From Durusdinium trenchii (Eukaryota; Sar; Dinophyceae; Suessiales; Symbiodiniaceae): 64,000 nucleotides of DNA. Made by a program: the position numbers and the translations under genes. The notes under the pieces were generated by a model. It did no database searches. It was not told the origin of the DNA and saw nothing but the letters and a program-made list of their open reading frames with translations. Of this stretch, positions 53,721-63,923 are shown piece by piece. Where the stretch lies: positions 610,539-674,538 of the forward strand of contig CAXAMN010026428.1 in NCBI GenBank assembly GCA_963970005.1, in the 5' to 3' direction. How positions within the stretch are numbered: the first letter of the stretch is position 1; every line of letters begins with the position of its first letter.

Positions 53721-53956
53721 GAATGCTACTAGTAGCTCCTGGCATTACTAGGAACAAGAAGTTACTAGTAACAAGGGCATCGCTACTAGTAGCAAGGGCA
53801 TTGCTACTCCTTGGGAATCGTTTCACTGGGAATCGTTTCACCTGTAGTAACGAAGCCTTTTACTATGTCTTTGAAGCTTTCTAGTAATGACTAAAGCCTC
53901 CTTGGGAATAACTTGCAGTTGTTTGTTCCATGTTATGACGTGTTCCATGTTGCCAG

Positions 53957-54056
53957 GCCTTCGGCTTTACGAAGGAACATCGTAGAGGTGAACGCTGAAG
54001 AATGGGGGAACCATATGGCACGTGTCGTCAGTCTCCGCTCTCCCGCACGGGTCTGA
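53957..54056 (+). CDS. Exon-like segment ending in a stop, unrecognised
   Basis: After CATGTTGCCAG|G the frame reads PSALRRNIVEVNAEEWGNHM and ARVVSLRSPARV, then TGA at 54054-54056. Composition is protein-like and the border is a classical acceptor, so a last exon is likely. No family was found. Confidence 0.35.
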
Positions 54057-54170
54057 TAATATTTCATTTAGTGAAGATTAGGTGGCCGATTGACGGCCAC
54101 CTGTTTAATTCAGTTTGATTCCCAAGTGCTAAAACATTGTGCATCCTTTTGTATTTGCTGGATGCAGGTT

Positions 54171-54359
54171 GCGCATCAAGAAAGCCACTTGTATTTGTGT
54201 GGAGCTTTGTTTTCGGTGGCTCGCGTTGCGACTAACTCTTGCGATGGAAGGAAAGGAAGCGACGCAAAGAAGCGCCCAGAAGACAAAGCCAAGAGCGCTG
54301 AGCAAGTCATACATACCCAACGAGGCTCTTCAATGGATATCGCCTGGTTGGGCTGTTGA
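54171..54359 (+). CDS. Possible exon with Lys/Glu-rich helix, unrecognised
   Basis: After GCTGGATGCAG|G the frame reads VAHQESHLYLCGALFSVARV and DAKKRPEDKAKSAEQVIHTQ to a TGA at 54357-54359. A second frame (54139-54474) is also open but runs into 21-bp repeat units at 54398. The first is preferred because it stops before the repeat. Confidence 0.25.
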   Translation, partial: AHQESHLYLCGALFSVARVATNSCDGRKGSDAKKRPEDKAKSAEQVIHTQRGSSMDIAWLGC

Positions 54360-54479
54360 GTTGATGCATGGGGCCAAGTTGAAAATAGCTTCCTCTAGGT
54401 TGCTTCTAGCAGGTTGGAGGCCATCGCTACTAGGGTGGAGGCCATCGCTAGTAGGTGGAGGCCATTGCTGCTAGGCAAG

Positions 54480-55970
54480 TTGCTTCTTCTGGAACATCAG
54501 TTTATCGGAGGCCGGAAGCAGCAAGCTTCATGCCCGGAAAAGCAGCATGGGAGTGACTAGCTTAGGAGCTGAGGCTCAAAGAAGTAGTGACACATACTTG
54601 CCATGAGTGGTCAGCAAGTTCAAGACAGTCTTCAAGACTGTTGCAATTGTTTTGCCAAAGATTGTCGAATATTTTCTATATGAGAAAGTCTTGACTATAG
54701 ATGGGGAAACTACCTCAAGCCAAGTGCGAAGAAAATAGTTTACCAGGATTGGAAGTACAGCGTGATTTTGATGCATCTTGTAGTGTAATGAATAATTGAG
54801 GGATGGTCTTCAGTGAAGGGATCCAAAAGGAAATGAAATGACATGAAAGGAATTCCTTGAATTGTTCTTGAAAGGGAACGACAGGAAATTGAAATTGCGA
54901 AGTCAAACAATCAGTTCAGAGATGTATTCAAGAGGAACTAGAAACGATGCTATCCCCACGCCAGATTCCATGGCGCCTGTGGGCTACCCCCTTTCGAAAG
55001 TTTGTGTTAGCAGAGGGGAAAGGCTGGCGGAGAGTTTCAAACAGTTGTAGTTTTGGGGTCGTGGTAATGTCGAGGATGCGCAGGTTTGAGAGCACTTGTA
55101 GGTAGGTCGATGGCTGGTTGGATGTGTGGGTAGATGGATGGAGGGATAAGGGGATAAGGGGAGAGAGTGTCGAGATAGCGATACAGAGAGACCAGCTGAA
55201 GAGATAGGGAGACAGAGACGCAGAGAGATGTGGCGGGATGTAAAGGGATGATAAGTAGATGTGAGATGCATGAGATGGACGCGTGTATGGTGCAGACAGA
55301 TTAATGGATGGCTAGTACGTACAATGGGTGGGCGGATGGGCGGCTGGATAAAATCGGAGAGAGAGGTAGAGAGATAGCGAGATTGAGAGCTAGAGAACAT
55401 ATATGGAAACCACCCCTAGGGGCGCCCATTCTTTACATTTTTTCAGCGGTTGCTTGCCTCTTCTCAGGTAGAGTCTCTCAACAGTTCAAAAGCAGTCTTT
55501 GATCAGAAAAGTAGTGGTCCATGTAGTCGTGCGCCGAGGGCGAGGCATTTTTTTGTTTTATCGACAGTTGATCTTCGTCATGTACTCCTTCAGCGCACTT
55601 CCCAGCTTCCAAATTTCATTGAACCTCCATCGAATTTCACCGGTTTGTATTGATCCTCATTCTCATGACCTCATCAACCCTGTAGATTCCTTGGCCTGAC
55701 CTCACATAAACATGCAAACCCAGCACTCCATGTACGGCGCGCCGCATATCATTCACCATGAATTTCTGGAAACGTGGGTCAACCACAGTTGTTCTTCCAT
55801 TGTTCTTCCTGCTTGAGAATAAATACAGATCCAGAGGGCACGCAATGAACAAAGCCTCCTACATGAATTTGATGCAGTGTCATACCACTGACATGGTGCT
55901 CGGCAGTTTCTAATTGCGCACGTGTGAGCTTTGAGCGCTTCGTTTCCTCGACTTCGTTTTCCTCTCCATT
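54480..55970. other. No assigned gene; simple-sequence tract at 55130-55400
   Basis: GAGAGATAG- and GATGGATGG-type words fill 55130-55400. A frame after TTCTCAG|G at about 55468 reads VESLNSSKAVFDQKSSGP, too little to call. The rest is unremarkable. Confidence 0.35.
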
Positions 55971-56195
55971 CTCCTTCACATCGTTAGACGACAACAGCTC
56001 CCACGAAAGTCACCAATCGAGAGCGTAGCGGTTTCGTCGGCCGTTCCTACAAGCATCGTGCCCTTGTTGTCCACTGATCTACATCCTCGCGGGCCAAGCT
56101 GCATCTTCACAAGTGCTAAAATTGCTGTTTTGAGTGATGTGGGTGACGAGAAGGTGCCAAAGTCTTTTGTGGGGGACCGTGAGGGGACACCGTAG
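55970..56195 (+). CDS. Open segment without start codon, unrecognised
   Basis: One frame reads QQLPRKSPIESVAVSSAVPT, SIVPLLSTDLHPRGPSCIFT and AKIAVLSDVGDEKVPKSFVG to a TAG at 56193-56195. It is about 75 codons of protein-like composition with no ATG. It may be a last exon. No domain is recognised. Confidence 0.25.
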
Positions 56196-58620
56196 AGGTC
56201 ATTGCAAAGAGGTCAGCGGGCTGTTGGAGGATTGTGAGCATGCTTTGGAAGCCTCGGACGAGACTGGACGCTCTCATGGAGGCTGCGCGATACAAAATGC
56301 ATCAAAGTACTTGGCTTGGATGTTTGGAACATGGCTTTTCGAGGATGTGGTGTTCGAATACTCGTTTTGGACGGATATTTGCCTACTTGACACAAGATGG
56401 TTGGAGCAAGTCTCGAACTCTCCTGCCGCTTTGGAAGGAGTCGCTTCTGAGAGCCGTGGGGTGTCATGCCCCGCACAAAAGCATTAGTCCCACAAGAATA
56501 GCGTCCCAGCATCTCGCAAAGGTGCGCCAAGCAAGAGTGACCGCAAGAGTGTCGCCCGAAACTGTCCTACAAAAGAGCTTCCTTAAGAATGTCAAGCAAG
56601 AGTGACCCAAAAGATTGTCAAGCAAGAGTGTTCCACAATATTGTTTTGCATTCGGGCCTGCGGGTTTATGTTGTTTGTTGTTTCCTTTTTTTCCGAAATT
56701 GGCTAAGTCCAAGGAGTCGAGAGTCCGGGCAAAGTTTGGTGAATGCAGAGGCAAGGCTACGCTTGGGAAGTTTTGGTAAGCTTTGCGTTTGCGTGATAAT
56801 TATTTGGAGACGATTGTTTACCTCCTTTCACAAGAAAGTTTGTTGTAGAACACATCGCTATTGTAAGGGTGCGTTCACGAATGTTCCGTACACAGGATGC
56901 GCTGGTTCGTTTCGCAGTAGCCAGGTCCAAGTTGTCCATGAGGGCGAGAAGAAAGTAGCCACCAGGCGGTGATCAATCGCAACTTGTGGACCATTTACGC
57001 GTCATGAAAGCGTTCACAGGGCACCGGGGTTTTATGAGTGTTCTATGTTCGGTGTTCAAAGCGGGTTACACACAGCCAAGGCATGCGACCGCAGCCCACG
57101 TGTGTTTTGCATTTCTTGGGGTGATCTGTGAACGTCGTTTTATGTGTGTTTTTAACAATAGATCTGGGGCTGGGGCCTGGATTGCTCGTTGCATGGTACT
57201 AGTTTGTTGCGTTTGTTTATTCTTATCCAGTTTTGATGGGTTTCGGCTAATCAAAATCTCAACTGTTTCAGCAAGTGTCTAAGTTGGAGGCCATCGCTAT
57301 TTTGTGTTCTGCAGTGCTTTGTTTCTTTGACTTTCGACATGATGCCAGGACTGCTCCGATCCATCACTTGAGCAAAAAGCAACACGAGCACTGATCACGT
57401 GCTCGCGTTGCATGTTTGGCACATGTGCAGAATCCTGTTTTCATGCGGTTCATCTTACAGAAATCACGTTGGACCTGTTGTCGTTTTAGAGACAGGCCTC
57501 GGCGGCCTCAACTATGTAGTCCATAAATGATCCTATTTCTGAGCAGTGTCCCCTTGCCATTTGGGTTGCAACATCAGACAATGTATAAAGTGTATAAACT
57601 CAATACAATAAGAATAAAACAATGGCGATGCCTCTAGTGAGCACTTCAGAGGTCAGCAGGAGGCCTAGCGATGCGCGTGAAAAGGGGGAACAGGCCCCAT
57701 TGCGCATGGATTGTGCTTTCGCAGAGAATGTGTGAGGGAGTGAAGGCAGTTGCGCGACGTCATGTGGTGACGCAGTATACAGACTGCATGGTCGCAAGGC
57801 GTTGCAGTGCGAGTCACGCAGCAAGACAGTGCTGGATTCGAGGCTACATTTGAAAGAACAAAAAGGAAAACAATGAAAAATAAGGAAAAGGACAAAAAGC
57901 GAACTAATAAAAAAAAGTATATATATATATATTATATATTATATGTACAAAAAGCTCAACGGAGCAAAAGGAGAGGGCTGAGTGGAGTTAGCTGAGTACA
58001 GGCTGCGCCATGGCGATTTCGGGATTTGAACACAAAAAGGTAGACTGTAGAAAAGCAAGAATTTCAGACGGAAGTATGGAAATGATTTCGACAGAGCATT
58101 GTTTCAATGTAGAAACTTAAATTAGCAACTTAAAAGACAATGTGAAAAAAGGATCGTTTCCTAGAGAAGGGTCTTGAAAGTCCAGAAAGCGATTTTCCGG
58201 GCAATCACGCAAACCGCATCGTCGTAAGCCTATTCACATCACCAGTAACCACTTACTTCACACTTTACACCTGAAAGAGCCAATTGCACGTCCTTAGTCC
58301 TTCGTTTGAAACTCTTGCGCCCCGGCTCTACCGGAGACTACCTTAAGAAAAGGACACCGCAGCGAATTTGTTGAAAGGTTCTTTGGCTGCGCAAGCTAGT
58401 TCCCACACCCCAGTGCTCATCCGACATGTAGAGCTTTGGGGCCTGCAGCGATATTTGCTCCAGAGGTGAACCTCAAAACTCTTCCGGGTTAAACCCGGTG
58501 CCATGGCGGAGCCGGCCTTAAAGAAGCAAAAGACCGAATCACGGCCTGTGCTTGATGGACCCATAAAGGACTCAGGACAGTTTGAGAAATATGCTGTTAG
58601 GCCTTTAGCTAGGCACTGAA
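56196..58620. other. No assigned gene
   Basis: Open frames near 56134-56605 and 56986-57282 overlap each other and lack motifs. A single 21-bp minisatellite unit lies at 57282-57302, an AT microsatellite at 57915-57945, and an (A)-rich tract at 57850-57920. Confidence 0.35.
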
Positions 58621-58625
58621 ACCGC

Positions 58626-58830
58626 TTAGCTAGGAACAAGAAGCTACTAGGGGCTCCTGGCCTTACTACTAGGAGCAAGAAGCTGCTAGTAACAAAGGGC
58701 ATCGCTACTAGGAACAAGGACGCTACTAGGGGCTGGCATCGTTACAAACGGAGCGATCGGACACTACGAACGGGGCTCCTGGCCGTACTACGAACGGAGC
58801 AAGCAGCTACAGTTCGATCGCCGGGGCACA
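58626..58830 (+). repeat. CTACTAG repeat locus with a diverged 'ACGAACGGAG' variant
   Basis: 58626-58740 holds the usual words (GGGGCTCCTGGCCTTACTAC, GGAACAAGGACGCTACTAG). 58755-58830 keeps the same layout but every CTACTAGGA is replaced by CTACGAACGGA or a variant, ending in ACAGTTCGATCG. This looks like a parallel word set in the same grammar. Confidence 0.65.
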
Positions 58831-58947
58831 TGTAGCTACGAGTAGCTACACCCTGTGTCGTTCCAAGGACACCCTCGGCTCACAGACCTTTGATGAAGCG
58901 CGCCAAACGGTGCTGAAGGAAAACAGCCGTGAGGACGGTGTGAACAT

Positions 58948-59361
58948 GTGGAAGCTTTGAACGCTGAGAGTGAACAAAAGTCAAATCAAAAGCAAATATC
59001 GAAATTACTATGCACCAGCAGGGTTTGGGTTGGAGGTTCGACCCTAAAGGACATGCTGGATGGGATTTTCGAAGCTTGGGATTATGATGGAAATGGGAGC
59101 TTGACCTTGGAGGACTGCTCACGATGTCTGCTGTGTAGCGAGCAGAATGGTTTGACACTCTCTTTCGAACGTTTCGTTTGCAAGGAGATTTTGCCTTTCT
59201 ATATGAAGAGCAGCAAAACTAACGATGTCCTGGAGCCGCAGGCTTGCCCGGTTTTCCAAGACAAAGCCATACCATATCATACCATGATCACGAGAATTCT
59301 GAAAGAACAGCCATCGAGGGACGCACCGACCGCTGCGGGGCCAGGTCCGCTCGGGCTTTGA
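58948..59361 (+). CDS. EF-hand protein exon
   Basis: A 137-codon frame contains a canonical EF-hand calcium loop DYDGNGSLTLED (residues 45-56 counting from 58948): D1, D3, N5, G6 and L8 are in place, with Asp instead of Glu at position 12. It is flanked by helices MLDGIFEAW and CSRCLLC. A degenerate second helix (FERFVCKEILPFYM) follows. The first codon is GTG, not ATG, so the segment is probably an exon. AG|G borders at about 59014 and 59030 are possible starts. It ends at a TGA at 59359-59361. It is probably part of a calcium sensor or EF-hand regulated enzyme. Confidence 0.6.
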   Translation: MEALNAESEQKSNQKQISKLLCTSRVWVGGSTLKDMLDGIFEAWDYDGNGSLTLEDCSRCLLCSEQNGLTLSFERFVCKEILPFYMKSSKTNDVLEPQACPVFQDKAIPYHTMITRILKEQPSRDAPTAAGPGPLGL

Positions 59362-59364
59362 AAA

Positions 59365-60370
59365 GTTTTGTTCCTCTCTAGGCTGGATGTAGGGGGAAGT
59401 CCGAACACGACGTGTTCTTGCCGGATTACAGGCGAAAAAGAAAGGAAGAAAGAAACCAAACACAGGAAGGTCTACATCACTAAGCATTTAAAGAAGAGAA
59501 GATACAATGTAGAAGTCAACAGCACAAATCTCAAGTGTAGACATGGGGAAGCGAGGCCAAAATCCTGCCGAAGGCCTCAACAAAGCAGCTTTCAAGTGGC
59601 TTGGAACGGAAAGCGTCACCACAGCAAAGATTCTCCGTTCGTCTCAAATACTGGCTACAACTTGGAGGCTCATCTAGCCTGAACCGGGTGTCCTCCAAAT
59701 AGCGAGTGGGTGTCCAAATTTCTACCCGTCCGGTAAACTCCAAAGCACAAGCTGGCAGCTTTTTCCACGGACTCGCAGAATTTGCTGCAATTTGCAAACA
59801 ATCAGCACTTGCACGCATCACGTGGCATCCCATTCAAAACCATAATGATAGCAAATAGCACCAAGTTCAATTACCAGGCTCCATGCGCACATTGCAACCA
59901 AGCCAGCAGGTCAAAAGGTTGAATCTTCGCTTATGCTATTTTTCACTTTGATCGTCCATGTGACGCGATATTGTCCCCCCGCTACCACATCGCCTCAACA
60001 AGCCGCGGCTCTAAGAATCACGAAGCTTCAAGGCAACCTTCAACGGACGCGACCGTTTTACTCGAACAACTCTCACCTCGTCCTAAAGCCCTCCAGAAGC
60101 TTAAAGCTTCAAGAAGCACACACCACAAACTCAAACAGGTTGTGGCTGCCAGTAGACGGGCACACCGGCTGCCAGCTAGCTGGCAGTCAAATAGCCTACC
60201 AAGGTTAAGCGCACCCAGCTCAAAGCCCCGGCCCTTCTGCTTTGGTCTTTGTTGGAAACTGAGGTGTCCTTACTGAACCAACACAATTTAACAGTAAAAT
60301 CGTGACAAGTCCTTTATGCCAAACAGGTTTTGCAACACCTCATTACTCCAAGTGTAAAGCGGTTGGACCC
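59365..60370. other. No assigned gene
   Basis: A frame at 59971-60276 (TVLLEQLSPRPKALQKLKAS) is weakly protein-like, and a second overlaps it. No motif or repeat was seen. Confidence 0.3.
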
Positions 60371-60424
60371 TAGGTATACCAAGTGTTTGAGGTTTTCCTG
60401 GCCAAAAGGATTTGGCTGGCTATA

Positions 60425-60855
60425 TTTTGACGGGTTTTCCTGGCCAAATGGATTTGGCTAGTCAAATTGTGACGGGTTTTCCCGGCCAAATGGATTTGGC
60501 TGGTCAAATTGCGACGGGTTTTTTCAAAAACCCATCACATTTGGTGGCCAAATCCATTTGGCTGAGTGGTTTTGCTCAGAAAACCCATCACAATCTGGAA
60601 GCTCGGCTGGCCCCAGAAAAGCGATGGGTTTTTTAAAAAACCCATCACAATTCCATAGGTTTTGGAAAAACCCATCACTTTTTGAAGTTGGGGATGAGCT
60701 GGAAAGTTTGACGGGTTTTCATTTTCCCTATTTAATTGCGACGGGTTTTTCAAAAAACCCATCACATTTTGGGGCTGGGGCCCCGGTCTGAAACGTGACG
60801 GGTTTTCCCGGCCAAATCAATTTGGCTGGCAAAATTGTGACGGGTTTTCCGTCTC
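60425..60855. repeat. Palindromic GACGGGTTTT / AAAACCCATC repeats
   Basis: At least seven GACGGGTTTT words and five AAAACCCATCAC words alternate, often back to back. 60623-60646 is a perfect 24-base palindrome (GATGGGTTTTTT joined to its complement). 60513-60536 and 60740-60763 are near-perfect versions. Between them are CCAAATGGATTTGG and CCAAATCCATTTGG in both orientations. Peptides rich in KNPS or TGFPGQ arise from these repeats. Confidence 0.75.
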
Positions 60856-60876
60856 CAACTCATATATTCCTGCAAG

Positions 60877-60999
60877 GCCCCATTGATCGAGCTTGGCCGG
60901 GCGCAAGGCACTGAAGCTTCGGGCGCACATTGCACCTACAAGCTTCAGGTGTTTGCATCCGACTGCTCCAATTATAATCTTCCAATCCAAGATCGTTGA
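60877..60999 (+). CDS. Exon-like segment, unrecognised
   Basis: After ATTCCTGCAAG|G the frame reads APLIELGRAQGTEASGAHCT and YKLQVFASDCSNYNLPIQ, then TGA at 60997-60999. A CTTCAG|GTGTTTG inside at 60948 could be a donor. An overlapping - strand frame (60817-61077) has similar length but runs into the palindromic repeats. No family was found. Confidence 0.3.
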   Translation, partial: APLIELGRAQGTEASGAHCTYKLQVFASDCSNYNLPIQDR

Positions 61000-61030
61000 G
61001 CCTCCGCTCCTGAGCGCCAATACAAGGTAA

Positions 61031-61297
61031 ATGTCAAACCGAGAAAGTTTCACCTCCAAGCTGGGCATATTGAGCAATCAGCATGTGGTTGGTGCTTCCA
61101 GCTGGCTCAGCCAATCCTCGGGGCCGCACAGACCTACATCAACGCATGACTCCGCAGAGGTCGAGAAAGATCTGGCAAATAGTGTGAAGTACGAGTTGGA
61201 CCTATTGAAGTTGCAACGTCCCGGTCAAAGTCAAGCCTTTCTTTTTGCAGCTCCAACAGGTCCACGTTCTCCATCCAAGTGCTTTAAAAAATCTTGA
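61031..61297 (+). CDS. Small ORF of 88 codons, unrecognised
   Basis: From an ATG at 61031 the frame reads SNRESFTSKLGILSNQHVV, then EVEKDLANSVKYELDLLKL and ends KCFKKS-TGA. The middle helix looks genuine. An AG|G at about 61160 would allow the C-terminal half to be an exon on its own. The function is unknown. Confidence 0.3.
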   Translation: MSNRESFTSKLGILSNQHVVGASSWLSQSSGPHRPTSTHDSAEVEKDLANSVKYELDLLKLQRPGQSQAFLFAAPTGPRSPSKCFKKS

Positions 61298-61342
61298 TGC
61301 GAAAGCTCTATCAAAATGTGGCGCAAAACTTTTGAAATAGTG

Positions 61343-61706
61343 GTGCTTGGCTGTGGCGCCAGAAGCGGTGGATTATGTTCGTGGTTGTGAGGAAGGAGAT
61401 GGTCTCTGCAGACTCTTCACACGTAACGTCTCCATCATCATCATATCTCCACGCTGGCATGGCTGCCCACTACGAAGAAATCTAGATTCTTGAAGTTCCA
61501 TGACTGTATATATAGGTCAGTCTTGAGTGTATCAGGCGCATGTGGATGTTGCCTCATTCTTAGAGGTGTTTGCTCCCAAGCAGGACCAAATAAACTACAT
61601 GGCTGTGTTACATGCTTTTCACGGAGCCAGCAAGAAACTTGACAACAAGGTTCTATTCCAAATCAAACACCCACTTGCTATTTGGAAGACACCCGGCTCA
61701 AGCTAG
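61343..61706 (+). CDS. Two exon-like segments next to copia element D
   Basis: 61343-61496 reads LAVAPEAVDYVRGCEEGDGL and FTRNVSIIIISPRWHGCPL, then TGA. 61536-61706 follows TGTATCAG|G and reads VDVASFLEVFAPKQDQINYM, AVLHAFHGASKKLDNK and ends TPGSS-TAG. The second resembles a PPR helix pair (Q-I-N-Y-M-A-V-L-x-A-F). Both are on the + strand, while the retroelement that starts at 61880 is on the - strand, so the element may have landed in or beside this gene. Confidence 0.35.
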
Positions 61707-61879
61707 ATGAGCCTTTGGGTAGTTTCAATGAGCTTCATACATTGTCTTTGTGAAACCTTTCAGGGGTTCAGGTTGCTATGGGCCACAGTGTTTCAGAAAT
61801 CACAGGTGCCTTGGAATCCGCAGCTGCCACACGATGGAGCACAAGCAAAGCACAAACCAGAAGTATTCGCATGAGTTTC

Positions 61880-62041
61880 TGACGTACCCACGGTCCGCTC
61901 GCCCTCTATGCGGCTTTTCCCAACATGGCGTAAAAGGTGCCACTGTGAGCACGGTCGGAACTACGGCCCCTGACGTTCGGGCCAGACCACCACAGCCGAT
62001 TTGGGATCAAGTGCACTCGTTTCCGTTTGGTTGGTTCCACA
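61880..62041 (-). repeat. 3' LTR of element D (inner border inferred)
   Basis: 61880-61956 matches 63924-64000 at 75 of 77 positions. Both begin, on the + strand, TGACGTACCCACGG. The inner border at about 62041 is inferred from a TG dinucleotide after the purine-rich GATCAAAGAGAAGGTTGGG (- strand, 62063-62045), which would be the polypurine tract. This gives an LTR of about 162 bases. Confidence 0.7.
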
Positions 62042-62900
62042 GCTCCCAACCTTCTCTTTGATCCCAAATCTTTGAAGATCTGAGCTGGTTTGCCCAGCCT
62101 GGCGTGCCTCGGCCCGTCTCTTCATCTGTTCACTGGTGGGCCTGATGCTAAAAAGCCCTGATTCAATCAGGTCGTAAAGAGCCAGATTGGAACCTAGCAC
62201 TTTCGTGAGCCCATCTGCAGGCATCGCTAAGTGATCTACCCACTTCACCTCACCGCCAAGCTCTTTGAGATCCTGGCGAATGATCTGCATCTCTATTGCA
62301 GTGCGACGGTCTTGACCGCCCAAGCCATCTTTCGACAACTGGTCGTACAGCGATTTGGCGTCGACCACTGCTAGGGATTCTTGCAGGCCTCTCTCACTCA
62401 GCGCGGACCCCATCACCAGGAGCTCCTCACCCTCAAGGCGCCTTCGCCATGCCTTGATGTTGAAGTTGCCGTCCAAAAGCTCTTGCACCATGACCATGAT
62501 CCAAAGGAGTTCAGCCAAGCCTCGGGACATGCTCTGAGTCTCCGCCGCCAACGTCGAGTTGACGATCCGCTGCAGTTTCCTGCTTCTCCACGCCAGGATG
62601 TTGGTGGCGACAGCGCTGCCGTCGCGGAGGTTGTTCTCATGGGCAATGACCAGATGTCCGCCCTGAGAGTGAAAGCCACAATTGGCAAAAGAGGCGTCTG
62701 TCACGACGCTGAGCCGCATCTTCTTCAGCGGCTGAACCTTTAGGTTCAAATCGGAGCGCTGCTTCAGTTCGGCCACGGCCTGGTTGAGCTGCAGGATGTC
62801 TTCGATGGTCAGCTTTGACAGCTTGGATGCCAGCAGGCTGGATGGCCCAGAAGCATCCGGCCTTCCCTCACGGCTCAGCCAGTTCAAGGCTCCGCACGAC
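61961..62900 (-). pseudogene. RNase H of copia element D
   Basis: RNase H blocks on the - strand: SVVTDASFANCGFHSQGG (Asp), STLAAETQSMSRGLAE (Glu), LAVVDAKSLYDQL (Asp) and WVDHLAMPADGLTKVLGSNL near the end. The domain itself is uninterrupted. The frame upstream of about 62900 is not RT, because RT lies in another frame; one frameshift separates them. The stop falls inside the 3' LTR. Confidence 0.8.
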
Positions 62901-63290
62901 CTCCTGCTCATTTGCCATCTCTTTCTTTTGACCCTTTCGCCCCTTCTCGAGCGCCACTGGGTGAAGCCTCTCCTCGATGAATTTCTGCATGTCCACCAAG
63001 AAGCCGCCTTCCTTTGTTTGCCGGATTCGGCGTCCATTGAAGGCACAGCCATCCTTCTCGGCTTGCAGCTCCACATACTTGCCGAAGGTGTACTTAGCTC
63101 GGAGCTGATCCATCTTCCGATGGTGTTCTTCTTGATGGCCGATGGTGAAGAGGTCATCCACTTCGATGGCGATGGCTCCCAGCAACCTTTTCCTCGTGTG
63201 GTCGTACAGCTTCATGATGCAAGGGTCGAGCGTTGACATTTCGTACCCAAGCCGCTTGAAGTCCTCGGTCAAGGTTGTCGAGCTTCCTCA
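62868..63290 (-). pseudogene. C-terminal RT fragment of element D
   Basis: It begins TEDFKRLGYEMSTLDPCIM and carries the active-site AIAIEVDDLFTIGH. It continues with RAKYTFGKYVELQAEKDGCA, a connection typical of copia RT. The first catalytic aspartate (D-V-x-T-A-F) and fingers are missing. The fragment is fused to the end of gag near 63275-63290, in a different frame. Confidence 0.75.
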
Positions 63291-63874
63291 AAGCCGTGGT
63301 GATCTCTCCTCGGCCATACTTCCCCTCAGACCATGTCAAAAGTCTCTGGTCTTTGGACTCGGTCAAAGAGGCCTGCCTGTAGAGGATGTAGCCCTTGGCG
63401 CCATCAGGGAGGTCCACTCCTTCCTTCGCCAAGGCGGCGAAGGCTCGCTCCATCCTCTTGGTGTACACGGCGAATGACTCTTGGCTGGCCGTACACGGCG
63501 GTCTCGAAAGCCCGGGGCAAGGAAACCTCGAGGTGGGGCAAAAAGAACTCTCGCAGTTTGCTCAACACATTTTTGACTCCTTGCTCACACGCTATGTTGG
63601 AGACCTCCATGTCGTCCACGGCAGTTGCTGCTAAGCCAGAAAGGTGGCGTAACAACTTCACGCCGCGTTTCTGCTTCGGGACCTCCGTCTCGAACTCCCA
63701 AAGGGCCACCTGTTTCTCGTACTGGCGGAAAGTGGACTCTGGATTCTCGCCGTCGTACGAGGGTGGTGGATCTCGGTCACGAGGTCTCCCATCCGTCCTG
63801 CCTGCACTGCCACCGGCGCTTGCTGCCGCGAAGCTGCCATCAGGTCGCCGGGTTTCGCGTTCCTCCTCGCTCAT
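63275..63874 (-). pseudogene. Gag of copia element D
   Basis: From an ATG at 63874 it reads SEEERETRRPDG, then PPPSYDGENPESTFRQYEKQ and LLRHLSGLAATAVDDME. After a frameshift near 63470 it continues VYTKRMERAFAALAKEG, GYILYRQASLTESKDQ and EITTALRKLDNL. This is the helical capsid-type gag of copia elements in Symbiodiniaceae-like genomes. It breaks off where the internal deletion joins it to RT. Confidence 0.7.
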
Positions 63875-63904
63875 AGCTATGCACCTTGCCTAGATCGAAG
63901 CCAC

Positions 63905-63922
63905 CAGAGCTCCGCGGTACCA
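63905..63922 (-). other. Candidate primer-binding site of element D
   Basis: One base inside the 5' LTR end, the - strand reads TGGTACCGCGGAGCTCTGG. Primer-binding sites start with TGG, the complement of the tRNA CCA end. The exact tRNA was not identified. Confidence 0.45.
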
Positions 63923-63923
63923 C

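Noticed and set aside
59024-59034. GGTTCGACCC as a tRNA B box
   Set aside because: No A box or acceptor pairing nearby. It lies at the start of the EF-hand exon.
60412-60791. ORFs with KNPS / TGFPGQ repeats
   Set aside because: They are generated by palindromic GACGGGTTTT/AAAACCC repeats on either strand.
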